The notes beneath the pieces are model-generated. The model was not told the DNA's origin. It searched no databases and worked only from the letters and a program-made list of their open reading frames with translations. Below are positions 22,491 through 34,992 of a stretch of DNA of 64,000 nt, one piece after another (positions within the stretch are counted from its first letter, which is position 1; each line of letters begins with the position of its first letter). The DNA is from Lunularia cruciata (taxonomy: Eukaryota; Streptophyta; Marchantiopsida; Lunulariales; Lunulariaceae). The stretch covers positions 25,422,501 through 25,486,500 of the forward strand of contig OX419761.1 in assembly GCA_948567375.1 (NCBI GenBank). Reading direction: 5' to 3'. A program made the translations under genes and the position numbers.

Positions 22491-24890
22491 ATGAGTAAGC
22501 AGACTACAGTGAGGGGGCTTGCAATTTGTAGATTAGAAGGAATAGCGTGGATCAAAGTCTTGATGAGACCTTGTATCACGTTCCTGGCCTGGAACTAGAA
22601 CTTTGGTTTTCTAGGTTTTATGGTAGAAATTGCAGCAAGCAATTGTAAGGATGGACCGAAGCACGAGAGGAAGAGAGGGAATCCTGCTCAATGGACAGAG
22701 GCGGATTGGAGAGTAGTTTTGGGATGAGAAGCAGTAGCAGTAGGAGGTACCACCTTCTATTGGAAGTGTGATGCTTCAGAAGAGACTGCCAAGGTGAGGA
22801 ATTTGTTCAATCAACCTCGCACTAAGAATGGTTATAAGGTGGACAATTATAGAGACACTAAGCAGAGAGGGATAGTAAGCATGATGATTGCAATGTTCAA
22901 GCTAGAGCAAATTACCTATGTTACGATGCGGTGTTCTTTCACCAAATGTTTGCAGGAGAGGCAATAGATTGGGCAAAATGTCTGCATCAAAGAGAAGGGC
23001 AGATGATTTTGGGATGGAGAATGGATATGCCACCATGTTACTTTGTGCCATTTGCAGCACACTTTTATTTTGGGCTGAATTTGCTGACTTTGGAAGAACA
23101 AAATAGAATGCATTTGCACTTTCATCCGGATTTACGAAAGGAGGTAGATGTGGATGAGCGATATAATATGGAGAGAGTGCGAGATGGGGATGAGTACTAC
23201 AAGGAGAATGGGAAGAAGAAAATTGTAGCAATTGATCTTCCAAGGGCAAGATAGAGAGACAAGCCTAAGAGTCGTGTTGTGACAGTCTAGCCCCAGAAGG
23301 TGCCAAAGCTTAACCCAACGGCGATGGTAGTAAAGACAAAGGGAGCCATGCCGGAAGAAGAAGAAGAGTCAAAAGGAGAGACTGGATCAAAGGTAGGAAT
23401 GTTGGGAGAGGAAGAGGAGTTCATGCTACAGAGTGGAGAATTGAGCAGTGATAGCAAAGGTGAAGCGGAGGTTCAGCAAACGTGATAGTTGATGATCAAG
23501 GCAGGAAAGTCGAGTCCCAAAGTTTCTATGCTCAAACAAGGAGGTGAGAAGAAGAAGGGAGAGGAAAATGTGGCACAATCCCGGACTGCCAAGGGTAAGA
23601 ATGGTATGACTGCATCTGAAGTGGGGCCCTATAAAATTACTCTAGAAGGAGGAGAAAGTTCAAAAGAAGAAACTTTAAAGGTACGAAGATTGCAACTTTG
23701 GGGCAAGGTGCAAGGGGTACACTGGTTGGAACCAGAGGGCCAAGCTGATGAAGCAAACTGCAAAGGAGTGGACTATTTGTCTAATGTAGTATGTCCGCTA
23801 TTGAGGATGTTGTAGCAGAAGAAGCAAGAGAAAATAAGTGTCAATCTTGAGGTGCCGGATGAATTGGCAATAGTCAAGACATGGAGTGCGGAAACATTGT
23901 TGTTGCAAAGTAAGTTGACAAGGGTGGAGATGGAAGCCAAAGAACTTCAAGTTGAGGATGTTCTTTGGAGTAAGCACTTTGAGGTGACAAGGGAAGAATT
24001 AGTAAAGAGTCGTGAGGAGGCAAAGGAGATGATTGCGTTGGTTGCAAAGTTGAAAGGGGAAATTGTAGATGCGCGTGTAGAGTTCATTCATTCAAAAGCA
24101 ATTACCACGATGACGGAGCAAGAGTTAGAAAGTCTCAAGAAGAAGGCAATAAAGAAAGATCAAGCCTGGAAACAAGAGTAAGCGGAGCGCAATAGAGAAG
24201 AAGATTGGTCTTGAGGATTGGTGCAAGTAGCAGAAGAGCAAATCTCTATGAATCGGAGGGAGAAGGAGGCATTGAAGGCGTAATTTGAAGATGAGCTCCA
24301 GATGTATCACAGTGAATTGGAGGAAGAAAGGAAGAAGGAAAAGTCTATAGTCATAGGAGAAGCTAATGAAGTAGAAGGAGTCGTCAATGAAATCAAGGTC
24401 ATGTTGAGCACGGAAGTTGAATGTAAACTCAAAGAGGCAAGATTGCATGAGCTGAGGTTGTTATTGCAAGAGACGCCAAGAGGAAAGCAAAGGACACGGA
24501 ATTGAATAATCTATTAATTTGTCTGCAGGATTGTGTAGATAGGAAGATGTTAGAGGTAGGAAACAATTTGTGTCTCAGACTAGATCTTGTTAGAACGGAG
24601 TTAGCTAACATTCGTAGTGAAGTACAAGAAGTATGGAAACACGAAGTAAGAGAGATAGGAGTGCAAGTGTCGTCGGATTTGACATTTGACATTAGAGAAG
24701 AGTGAGTCAAGAGATAAAGAGTTGGAACAATACATGAGACCTCAATTGTAGTTTGTAGTGAAGAAATTATAGAAATAGAAGAGTTAAGGGTAGAATTAGA
24801 TAAAGCCAAGGATGGTGAAATTATCAAGGGATCATCTGGATTGAAAGCCGATGACGAGGTTGACATCGGATCAGGGTAGTAATAGTTTTG
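22491..24890 (+). pseudogene. LTR-encoded ORF, copy in the 5' LTR
   Basis: A sense frame inside U3. From 22931 to about 24500 one phase stays usable, with stops near 23254, 23486, 23816 and 24182. The product has a globular region (FHQMFAGEAIDWAKCLHQRE, then FAAHFYFGLNLLTLEEQNRM and LHFHPDLRKEVDVDERY), an acidic/Lys-rich middle (EEEEESKGETGSK) and a long Glu/Lys-rich coiled coil (23850-24700). I recognise no family. It ends about 100 bp before the promoter box. Copies in the 3' LTR and in C2 share the frame. Confidence 0.6.
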
Positions 24891-24995
24891 AGATTGGAAG
24901 AGGCAAATATGAAGAGTTGCATTGTTATTTTGGATCTGCATGTAGGAAGAGTTGTTATAATATGGTATAGTTGTTAGAATTGTCATTTGCTTCAC

Positions 24996-25003
24996 TATTT
25001 AAG
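24996..25003 (+). promoter_or_regulatory. TATA-like box of the family B LTR
   Basis: TATTTAAG within a well conserved block (cttcactatttaagagtgg). It recurs at 38056-38063, inverted at 29758-29751, and as a variant in C1. Conservation in all four LTRs supports a core promoter, with transcription probably starting some 30 bp downstream. Confidence 0.55.
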
Positions 25004-25678
25004 AGTGGCATTTGCTTGCGGTGAGCTGTTGTTTAGTGCTCATTCTTTCAAAGAATAGATAAAGCAAAGTGCTGATTTTAGTGCTTGTTGCTTGAGCTTG
25101 ATTCTGAGTATCAACTTTGTGTATGTGTTGGTGAGTGTGTGGAGAATTTAAAGTGCAAGTCAGTGTGCTTGTTGGATGTTGGATTTTGCAGCCTTGATCT
25201 TCATTTTGTGTGTTTGATCTTCAGTGAGTGCAATTGGAGCAATGCCTTGTCAAATCATAGAGGCATTGTAGTGTTGGTGCTATTCTAAATTTGTTAGTGC
25301 AGCTCAAAATTGATGTGAAGCAATTTTGATCAAGGAAGTTATGCCTTCAATGGAGGGGTGGAACACAAGTCTCAGGCAAAGTCATTTTGCAATGAAGTGC
25401 CATTTTCAAGAGAGCCTGAATCTTCATAATCAAGATTGTTTGGAAAGAGTTGATGGAGTTGTGATTAAGAAATGTTGATTTGTGACAAGACTGCAAGTTA
25501 GTGCTTGTTACTCTCTTTTGGTTGTGGTCTCTACCTGAGATATCAAAGACGCAACCAAGAAGAACTCAATTGTTACTTTGCTTTGAATTTGACCAATTTT
25601 GAATCATATCTCTACGGGAACAAACTTTACTTACCTGATCACCACAAAAGTGATATTTGCCAGGTTGTCACATGATTT

Positions 25679-25697
25679 TGGGTGCCACTGACGGGGA
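25679..25697 (+). promoter_or_regulatory. Primer-binding site of element B
   Basis: TGGGTGCCACTGACGGGGA lies six bases after the LTR end. It resembles the tRNA-Asp-type site TGGCGCCGTTGCCGGGGA common in Tat/Athila-like plant elements, with several transition changes. Confidence 0.55.
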
Positions 25698-25799
25698 TAC
25701 AAATCTCAAAAGTGGAAGAATACGAAGCCAATTTCAAAACTAGGTGTCAAAGCAATATGAATATCTGCACTGAGAGAACAACGAGAAGAGAGAGTTCAA

Positions 25800-27622
25800 A
25801 GACAAACGTTGCATCATGAAGAAGACAAATGCCTAAAGATCCAATCTACTTTGGACAGAACCAAACGAGAGGTGTTGGACTTTCAACTTCTTCACAAAGT
25901 GCAAGAAGCCCTACAAGAACTTGACCAAAAGAAACGTGAAGGCGGTTGGCAAGGCTACTTCATATCTCCATCTTCCAAGAAGAAGAAAGACTTGAGTGGC
26001 CAGAAATATTCATTACGGCCCAATACACCAACTTCCCCTAGAGCTGTAAAGGAAGTCGTATCTCTAAAGAACTTTGTTTGAGAAAAGACAACACAAACAC
26101 TAATGGAAAAAGAGAGTCAACACCTTCTATGAACGATTCCCCAATTGTCCCAAAGGAATTTTGAAGAACACTCCAAAGGTGTTGAGCCTGATTCTTCCAC
26201 TTGAGTCGAAGTCAACACCCTTAGAGAAGAAATTGTCAAAGAAGACCCAACTTTGAACTTGACCAATTGGAACCCCTGGGTCAATAACACGATGATGATA
26301 CCAGTCAACCCTTTGGCTTTGTCAAGTTCAAACTTACCCCAGCCGATCCCATCAAGTTGAACAATGACTTTGTTACTTGTCACCCAACATGCCTATCAAA
26401 AATACAAGGGGACAAAACAAGACGAAGATCCTAATGAATTCATCAAAGAATTCAAAGTCATCTCCTTTGCCAACAAGGAACATGACTCAACAGATCAACT
26501 GCGTATTTCCCAAGTCTCCTCCAAAAGAAAGTTGGGAGCTGGTACACCCATGTAACCTAGAAGGGGTTTATACTAGCGGACTGGGCAAACTTGAGAAACA
26601 ATTTCCTAGAATGATTCCGAGAAGTTGATTATGATATGAGTGTCATTGCAGCACTCAATGATCTGGACAGACGTAAGAAGGAGAAGTTGAGAGACTACTT
26701 TGAGTGGTTCATGGCGCTTTTGAATTGAGTTCCAAAGCAATCGGGTGTGGTGGATTACTCCAATGCCCAAGCCATCACCTGGTTCCTAGGAGGACTTTCA
26801 CCAAAGATTTGGATTTTTAAAAGGGAGAGGAATGTAACTTCCCTTGACAAGGTACTCAAACATGTTGCTTGCTACGAGATGGCTCACTCTCACTCTGCCG
26901 GCAATCAAAGAAACCGGGAGAAGAAAGGCAAGAAGCCCAGAAGGAGAGCTTCTCACAATACATCCCCTTCTTTGGAGGAATCCTCCACGTCTTCAAGCTC
27001 TTCTTCGGAATCCAAAGAAGAATCAAAGCTAAGACGAGTACAAAGACATGGAGGTAAAAAACCAGTGACTCCCCTAGCAAAGAGTGTACATAAGGTTGAT
27101 ACCAAGCTGGACGCCCTCATCAAGGAGTTTTTGGATTTTAAGATCCAGATGATTGGGGCAAAGGACAGAAGGAAGCCCCCATCATTGGGCAGATCTAATG
27201 TATAGTGCACCACGTGTGGCAAGTCAGGCCATGCAAACATGGAATGCAATACTTGCAATGCATTCCTGGTGCAACAGATTGATTGGGTTTCGGGATGGAA
27301 CCATGAAGAGGAAGAGGAGGCGGTGTACCAAACTCAAGAGATATATCCTCAAGCAAGCACATTGTATCAAGGTCCAAGGTACAGACCAAGGGAGTATAAC
27401 CCCAATGCTCCTCCACAAAGACCACCAATGAGCAACCAAAATCAACCTCAGAATGTTGCACCCGGGGCATGTTATAATTGTGGCTTGATGGGACATTGGT
27501 CTCCAAACTGTCCGGAAAGGCAAGAAGGCAAATTAGGTACGTTCTTCTATGCGGCAATTACAAAGGAACGGGTCATACGAGCAACCAATGCCCTCACCCA
27601 CCGAACCCGAAGCCGCCTGTAA
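25800..27622 (+). pseudogene. Element B Gag with two zinc knuckles
   Basis: Separate open stretches at 25809-26081, 26364-26555, 26747-27205 and 27239-27622 represent one Gag. The capsid C-terminal part includes QAITWFLGGLSPKIWIFKRE. Two zinc knuckles follow: CTTCGKSGHANMEC near 27208 and CYNCGLMGHWSPNC near 27470, both C-X2-C-X4-H-X4-C. Between capsid and knuckles is a Ser-rich, Lys-rich linker. Frameshifts and stops break the gene. It follows the primer site directly and precedes the protease region. Confidence 0.7.
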
Positions 27623-27729
27623 AGTATGTATAGACCCCGGCTGAGCATGCAGCGCTTCAGGCGAAGGGTGATGCAACTATAAATTGTATAACACTTGAGG
27701 AGTAAAGGCCTCAAGAAGGAAGTCCGGCC

Positions 27730-28639
27730 TTGGAAGGAGAATGGCTAGACCTTGAAATTTTGAAAGTTGAGACACGCACAAGTAAGAAGAAGCGTGATCC
27801 CAAAGAACTGAGTACAACCTCATCATCTTCCAAAAAGGCAAAGAGGCTACGCCTAAAGGCAATCCTTTTTGCCAGGGAGGAAAAGATCCTTGCAAAAGCC
27901 AAAGCTAAAGCCTTGCAGAAAGAACTCAAGGAAGGGATACTCAAGACTCGGGAACTGAGTGTGGAGGAGGAGACAAAGACAAGGCCTCTAGTTTTTCCAA
28001 TGGATATCCAATCCAAAGCAAAGGGTCTAATCCAAGCCAAGGTGGGCCAACCCGAGGAAGCTCGAATCAAGACCACTAGTACTCCCATCACCATTATGAA
28101 GCGTTCCAAAGTCAAATTTGAACATGGAGAGACTTCAAACCCGAAGCTGAAGGCAAAGACGGTGAAATTGGGAGGGGTACCCCCATACAATAGCAGACTT
28201 GGCAGCCACAAATGCAAACGTCACATTTAAGCAATTGTGGGAAGACAATAAGCTATACAAAAGGCAGCTGAATTTGGATCTCAAGAAAGTCAGGGCAATA
28301 TCAAAGAAAGACCTGCTTGCTATATATCGGATTGAACAAGAAGATCTGGGATCTCTTGAGGTTGATGTGGAGATTGCAGGATGCATGATCACATCAATAC
28401 CCATTGATTCGGGTTCTAGTGTGAATGTCATGACGGAAGATACTACAAATAGACTCGGGTATCATATGTTTGAGCCAACACCCCGAGTATTGAAATTTGC
28501 AGATCAAACCAGGAGACGACTATTGGGCATGCTGTCAAACATTACCACAATCATTGGAGGGATGCCCTTCAAGTTGAACTACATTGTGTCACAACCAGTG
28601 ACCAAAACTGGTTACCCATTGTTGATCGGAAGACCATAG
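27730..28639 (+). pseudogene. Element B basic linker and aspartic protease
   Basis: 27730-28230 encodes a Lys-rich, probably disordered linker. The overlapping frame 28199-28639 holds the protease: SIPIDSGSSVNVMTEDTTNR contains the catalytic D-S-G, and it ends GYPLLIGRP, the usual closing motif. This is one of the few catalytic sites in element B that looks intact. The protease would cut the polyprotein. About 440 bp of degenerate linker lead up to the C2 insertion at 29083. Confidence 0.75.
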
Positions 28640-29082
28640 TTGTACAATGCCCAAGTTGTAGTGGATTGGCACCAGCAAAAGCTACGGTTCAAGGACATTT
28701 TGTCCAAAGACTAGAAGCTGGTGATTGTAAGTTGGACAAAGGTCCCCCATCTTGGGGAAATTAGTTAGTCAAAAGACAAGGACGAATCCGAAGGCAAAGT
28801 CCAAGTCAATTACTTGCAATGCTACAAGGTGGATGTCAAAGACAAAGATCCATATGACCTTGCCTCAAGTGAACCTGGCTTGGAGGAAGGGGGTTTGATG
28901 GCAGCTCGACTCGGATTAAGCTGAGTAAGCCACATTGAAGGAGTCATCAACCCCGATGACTGTCAAGATGTTGTCTTGACTGAAGGGAAATTTTGAAAAT
29001 TTTGAAGACAATCAATTTGGAGGAGTAGGCAGGTAACACTGCCCTGTTTATAGAATTCCAGGATGTATTTGTATGGTCTATT
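28640..29082 (+). pseudogene. Element B protease-RT linker, degenerate
   Basis: Continues pol after the protease, with stops in all frames. It is cut by C2; the target duplication CTATT is at 29078-29082 and again at 32860-32864. Confidence 0.5.
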
Positions 29083-32000
29083 TGTGACAACCCGGCAAAT
29101 ATCACTTTTGCAGTAATTGGGTAAGTAAAGTTCGTTCCCGCAGAGATACGATTCACAATTGGTCAAATACGAAGCAAAGTAACAATTTAGTTCTTCTTGG
29201 TTGCGTCTTTAATCTCTCAGGTAGAAACCACACCCAGAAGAGAGTAACAAACACTGACTTGCAGTCTTGTCACAAATTAACACTTCTTAATCACAACTCC
29301 ATCAAATCTTTCCAAACAATCTTGATTGTGATGATTCAAGCTCTCCCAAAAATGGCACTTCACTTCAAAACAACTTCACCTCAGAATTGTGTTCCACTCC
29401 TCCACTGAAGGCACAACTTCCTCGATCGAAATTGCTTCACATCAACTTTGCATTGCACTCACAAATGCAGAATACTACCAACACTACAATTCCTCTCAAA
29501 TCTGTCAAGGCATTGCTTTGATTGCACTTCACTCAGGATCAAACACACAAAATGAAGATCAAGGCTGCGGAATCCAACATCCAACAAGCACTCTGACTTG
29601 CACTTCAAATTTCTCTAAACACTCACAAACATAGACACAAAGTTGATACTTGGAATCAAACTCAAGCGACGAGCACTGCTTCACAACACTTTGCTTTATC
29701 TATTCTTTGAAATTATGAGCACTGAACAACATCTGACTGTGAATGCCACTCTTAAATAGTGAAGCAATTGACAGTTCTAACAACTATACCGTTCTACAAC
29801 AATTGTTCTAACCTGCAGATCTGAAATAACAATGCACCTCTTCATATCTACCTCTTCAAATCTCAAATCTGTTGCTAATCCAATCCGATGTCTACTTCTT
29901 CTTTGGCTTTCAAACCCAAACCCGAAGTAATCTTACTTCCTACTATTTTTTCCTCGGGTTTCACATCTTCTACTTCTTCTACCAGATCCAACAATTCTCT
30001 TTCCTGATCTGAAATTTCACTAGTGGTAATCTATCTAACCCCTTATCTCCCGACCCACTCTTCTCTAATGTCTCTGAGGGCAACTCTAAAGACATTTGGA
30101 CTCCTATGTTATCTACTTTGGGTTTTGCTTTAACATTGTTCCAAAGTTTTTCTAGCTCTACTTTCACTAAGTCTAATCTAATTGAAATGTTATCCTCTAC
30201 CTCCAAAACCTTTCTGTCTACCCGAGTTCTTAATTTAATTAACAAGGCATTCATCTTAGTGTCCTTTGCTTGTCTTTGCCTTGTCTCCTGCACCAACAAC
30301 TTCAACTCGTGCAGACGCGCTTCTTCAATTCAAACGCTGGCTTCTGTACTTAACATCGCATTCACCCTGAGGACTATCTCCTTCAATGGCTCCAATCTTG
30401 TCTTCCTTTCTTGTTCCCAATCTGCAAGTCATTCCTCTTGGTACATCTCCAACTCTGCCTTGAACTCAGCTTTCACCGCTTCCTTCTCTTTCTCCTTCTA
30501 TTCAATCTTCTCTTCTTGATTACGAAGTAACTCTCGTAATCTTTCTTCTTCTCTATACCACACAGCCAACTCTCTTTGCCAGAGTTGCTTCTTCTCCTCC
30601 ATACTCTCCATCACTCTATCAAGCTCTTGATCCTTTGCTGCTACCCTCGCCATAGCATGGATAAGCTCTACTCTTGAATCAGCAAACTGCTGCTTCAAGA
30701 TCTCGTATTCAACTACCTGTCTCTCTCTTGCTATGTCACTCTTCCTTGCAAGATCTTCTTGATAGCTCACTTCTCTCTTCAGGTCTTCAATTACCTGACT
30801 TCTCTCTATTGCCTCCGCTCGCAGTACTTCTCTCTCCTCCTCACCTCGGGTTACACTCCTCTTCAACTCCGAGTTCTCTTCTTCTAATCTTACTACCACC
30901 TGCAATACAGTCTTTACCTCTGGACAAGTCTACTGCATCTCCTTCTTCTTGTGCTCCAACTTCACCAACAACGGACACACTACCTCTCACGGGTACTCCA
31001 CTCCATCACTGGCAACTTCTTCCTCCCACGGAGTGGTCTCTCTTTTCTCCTCTTGTTCTCCTGATACTCGCCTTCTTCTCTGGAGTCTTTGTACCGGGAT
31101 TGATGCTCACTGCCCGAGCTTTCTTTTGCCGCTTCCTTCATTCTACTCGGCCCCGCCTCACACTTTGCCTTACGTCACGAGCAAACTCCTCGCTGTACTG
31201 CGATCTTCTTGTCCTTTGGCACTGGTACTTCGTCTTCCAGCGCTGTATTGTCTTCGGCTTCTACCTCGGCTTGCACTTCTTCTTCGTATTCTTTGTTAGC
31301 CGCTGGCGCCGAGGTCATCTCTCCACCGTCTTCACTGTCACGGCTTGTATCTCCGCTCTGCAGTGTCAGCTCAGGTTCCTCCTCATGTTCTGAGTCCTCC
31401 GTTTTGAGCTCGGCCTCGCCTTTGAGTCTTCATCTTCTGACTCAATTACCACCATTCCTTGCCTCGGGTTACTTCTCTGCATCTTCCGAGGTTTCTTGCT
31501 TTCTTTGGCTTCTACTTGCCAAGTCCTCTTCTTCATCGGGGTACTCACTACGACCTCCACATTTTTCCCTATCTTTGCATAGTAGTCGTCCGTGCTCCGG
31601 ATTTGGAGAATATATTGCTGCTCCTCGACATCGACCTCCTTCCGCACATCAGGATGGAAGTGCAACACCATCCGATTCCGCTCCGCTGAGTTCAACAAAT
31701 TAAGCCCAAGGTAGAAGTGTGCTGCAAATGGCACGATGTAATGTGGAGGCAACTTATCCCGTAGATTCCACACCATCTGCCTTGTTCTCCCGTGAAAACA
31801 CCTCGCCCAATTTATAGGCTCTCCTACAAACAACTTATGGAAGAACACTGCTTGGTGTTTCATCACATAAGTCATTCTCTCCGGCTTCAAAATTGCCATG
31901 AGAGCACTCACAATCCCTCTCTTCACTGGATCCTTGTAACTCTCAACCTTGTACCATTCTTTATTCTCTTCAACGAGAAGGTATCTCTCACCTCCTGAGT

Positions 32001-32859
32001 TTCTTGGGCTATCTCTCCTTTCCCCAAGAATGTGGCTCCCTGCTCCGAGCCCGCCTCCTTCTCGAGTACGAGTCTCCAATCCGACTCTGTCCAGCAAGCC
32101 GGATTTCCTCTCTTCCCTTCTTCCTTGGGTCCATCGAGACACTTACTCTTGATGATTTCTGTCATGAATCCTGGAAAACTTATGTTCCAGTTCCATGCCA
32201 GAAAGGTGATCCGAAGTCGGCTCAAGACTTCGATCCTCGCTATTACATCTAATCTCCGAATCGCATGATTTCTCACTGTGAATTTGGAGTTCTTCTTCCC
32301 TCCTCCCATCTCTTTTGCTTTCTCACTTTCTCTCAATTTCACTCTCACAACTTCTCCCTTGTGCACTAACACAAGTCCAACTCTATTTCCCTTTCCCCGA
32401 TCACTTGCAAGACGACTCCTCAACGGCAAAGGAAAATTGCTCGACATTTTGTCGTTGCAGTTTCATTTTTATAGAGTTGTGCTTCTTCATCTTCCGTCAC
32501 TTTGAGTTTCTACCAAGAAATCACACCTCCGGCATGCACCTATCACTGTCAATCAACCTTTGCGCGCATGAGCCGCCAGTTTTGAAACGGCCCCTTCTTG
32601 AATTTCTCACCCTGGCGAAAGGTTGTTAGACTGTCTTCGCTTTGGGTTGAGCTCCCTCCGATCCGAAGACAATTTACTTCGTATTGTATGCTGACATGGT
32701 ATTTCCGAGTACTTTGCCTTATGACCCAAAGTCATTTTACTTCGGGTTTCATCCCGAAGACTCTTTTCTTTGCTTTCTTTGGCCATACAAGCGCAATCTG
32801 ACTTCTCTTTACAACTTCTTCTCCTTTATTGTGAAAAAACAAAAAATGTGGGCACCACA
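29083..32859 (-). mobile_element. Solo LTR C2 of family B (long form)
   Basis: Minus-strand ends TGTGGTGCCCAC...GGTTGTCACA with the duplication CTATT on both sides: a solo LTR of 3777 bp inserted between protease and reverse transcriptase of B. It belongs to the same family as its host element, so B was hit by a relative and the newcomer then collapsed to one LTR. It has the best preserved LTR reading frame of the four copies. Confidence 0.9.
29979..32447 (-). pseudogene. LTR-encoded ORF, best-preserved copy (in C2)
   Basis: Frames 32447-31923 (174 codons), 32142-31366 (258 codons), 30905-30498 (135) and 30305-29979 (108) are successive parts of one protein, separated by about two frameshifts and a few stops. 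The 258-codon piece contains AVFFHKLFVGEPINWARCFH, then HYIVPFAAHFYLGLNLLNSA and VLHFHPDVRKEVDVEEQ, followed by a charged linker. The last two pieces are coiled coil (ELKRSVTRGEEEREVLRAEA). Total length is near 800 residues. It lies in U3, sense to the LTR. I cannot name a family; some plant transposon accessory proteins have similar globular-plus-coiled-coil build. Confidence 0.6.
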
Positions 32860-32879
32860 CTATTGATCAAATGCCGGGT

Positions 32880-33740
32880 ATTCCACAAGAATTTGGAGAA
32901 CACCAGATTGATCTAGTTGAAGGTGCAATTTTGGTTCGGCAAAGACAGTACCGCCTGAACCCAAAGTACTCCCTTTTGGTGAAAGACAAAATTGACAAAG
33001 TACTTAGGGGCAGGAATAATCTTTCCTGTCTTGAGCAGTGAATGGGTCTCACCCATTTTCATTGTCTCAAAGAAGAAAGAAAACAAGAAAGATTTGAGTG
33101 TGCTAAGATTTCCGGAAGTTAAATGCAATCACAAGGAAGGATCATCATCCTTTGCTTTTTATTGATATAATTTTGTACCAAGTAGCTGATCATCCTTGTT
33201 ACAGTTTTCTTGATGGATTTTTAGGTTACAATCAAGTATCCATCCAAGAAGAGGACAAGGATAAAACTACATTCACTCTCAATTGGGGCACTTTCGCTTA
33301 CAATCAAATGCCCTTTGGATTGTGTAATGCTTCCGCTACTTTTCAGCGGATGATGAATTCAATCTTCAAGGATTTCCTATGCAAATTTGTGGAAGTATTC
33401 ATTGATGATTTTTGTTTGTTTGGGCAAAGAGATGTACATTTGGATTACCTTTGCCAAACTTTCGAAAGGTTTTGTTTGCCGGTTTGTCATTACACCCGGA
33501 GAAATGCTTCTTTGCAATGAAGGGGAGAATTCTTCTAGGGCATTGGGTGTCAAGCCGAGGTATTGAAGTCGATGTCAAGAAGTTCAAAGTAATCTCAGCT
33601 TTGGAATCCTCAAAGAACATCTAGGAGCTGAGAGCCTTCATAGGACATGTTAGATACTACAAACTCTTCATTTCAAACTATGCAGTGCTTGCTGCACCCA
33701 TACTCTCCATTGTCTTGAAGTCCTGGACCAGGAGCAAAGG
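32880..33740 (+). pseudogene. Element B reverse transcriptase
   Basis: The clearest part, 33152-33410, reads [40 protein letters not shown] and EVFIDDFCLFG. The palm Y-x-D-D appears as F-I-D-D. A further frame (33412-33624) carries the thumb region HPEKCFFAMKGRILLGHWVS. The next conserved block (ELRAFIGHVRYYKLFI) is followed within about 80 bp by integrase sequence, so RNase H is missing. Several stops and a frameshift are present. Confidence 0.7.
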
Positions 33741-33799
33741 GCAGTCTTTCTCAGGAAAATAGGGCCGTATCAGCTAAAACATAGCATTTTATTCAAGAC

Positions 33800-34920
33800 G
33801 GGCAAAGACAAAGTACTTTGGCGATGCTTGGAGTCATACAAAGTCGGAGGCGTAATCGAGTCTTTACACTCCAAAGCATTGGGAAGACACTATGCTTTGA
33901 AGAATATTATAAAGAAGATTCTTTCTTTGGGGTATTGGTGGCCTACAATGTACAAAGACATGCATGCTCATATTTGATGTTGTGATGCTTTTCAAAGAAC
34001 GGGGAAGTCGATGGCTACTTCCCAATGGCCTTTGAGACCAATTTTGCCCCTAGCACCATTTGAGAAATGGGGAATTGATTTTGTGGGAGCAATATAACCG
34101 GTAACGCAAGTCACGAGGAAATGCTACATTTTGGTTTGCATTGACTATGCTACCAAGATGGTCAAAGCTGAAGCAACTCTCAGAGATGATGCATAAACCG
34201 TTAAGGAATTTTTCTTTTGAAACATCATCTCCCAATACGGAGGTCCTCTAGAATCAGTCAATGACAGAATGACACATTTTTTGAACTTTGTGATAAAGGC
34301 GTTAACAAAATACTTCCAGATTAAACATCAGAAGATGACTCCTTATAACCCAAAAGCAAATGGCTTAACGGAAAAGGAAAATGGGTTACTTTGTAAAATT
34401 CTGAATAAGGTGACTGTCAATTATGTCTATTACTGGGATACAAAATTAACAGCTGCATTGTGGGCACATTGAACGACGGAAAAGATTACAACCAAGAAAA
34501 CTCCATACTTCTTGACATACGGCTTGCACCCCATACTACTAGTTGAATTTGAAGTCCCGACATATTGGATTCTTTGTGAAGAACGATTATCGGAAGAAGA
34601 AAGTCAGGAGCTTCAAATTCATCAATTGATGTGGTTAGAAGAGAAAAGAGACAATGCAATGCAAACCACAAAAAAGTACAAGAATAGAGGAAGGTCAGGC
34701 ACAATAAGCATATCAAGCCTATAACTCTTTGCAAAGGAGATTTGGTATTGTTATACGACAATCGCAAAAAAATTTTCCAAGAAAACTGCATTTGAGATGG
34801 ATGGGGCCTTATCAAGTTCTTCATCTTTATGAAAATGGGTCCATTCAACTTGCAGACCTGGAAGGCAATCCTTTTGCCACTCAAGTAACGGGTGGAGTGT
34901 TTGGAGATATTGGACCATAG
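33800..34920 (+). pseudogene. Element B integrase
   Basis: The zinc-binding start (LHSKALGRHYALKNIIKKIL, YWWPTMYKDM) is followed by a core with FEKWGIDFVGA (first Asp), a second-Asp region degraded to VNDRMTHFL (usually T-D-x-G-x-x-F) and YNPKANGLTEKENG (Glu region). The C-terminal region follows near 34740-34900. Multiple stops. It ends about 50 bp before the polypurine tract. Confidence 0.7.
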
Positions 34921-34973
34921 ACTCGGAAGTCTCTAAGACACACAAAATTGGTGTTTGCGTGGACGCTCACATT

Positions 34974-34992
34974 TGAGGGGGGGGGAGAGGTA
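34974..34992 (+). promoter_or_regulatory. Polypurine tract of element B
   Basis: A purine run with nine to ten consecutive G, then agagg, ends two bases before the 3' LTR start TGTGGTGCCC. This is the expected plus-strand primer. Confidence 0.75.

Larger units (their letters stand above)
21939..25672 (+). repeat. Element B 5' LTR (3734 bp)
   Basis: Starts TGTGGTGCACAC and ends GGTTGTCACA. It matches 34993-38730 and, inverted, 29083-32859. About 3 kb of U3 precede the TATA-like box at 24996; within U3 lies a long sense reading frame. Such a long LTR is unusual for Ty3/gypsy elements. Confidence 0.9.

Noticed and set aside
24429-24995. A 188-codon minus-strand frame, with a similar one at 37486-38055
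   Set aside because: Both are antisense shadows of the coiled-coil part of the LTR frame and move with it; composition explains the open length.
30674-31393. A 239-codon plus-strand frame rich in Ser and Leu
   Set aside because: It is the antisense of the LTR-encoded Glu/Lys-rich frame; antisense of such sequence is Ser/Leu-rich and stop-poor. No domain is recognisable.
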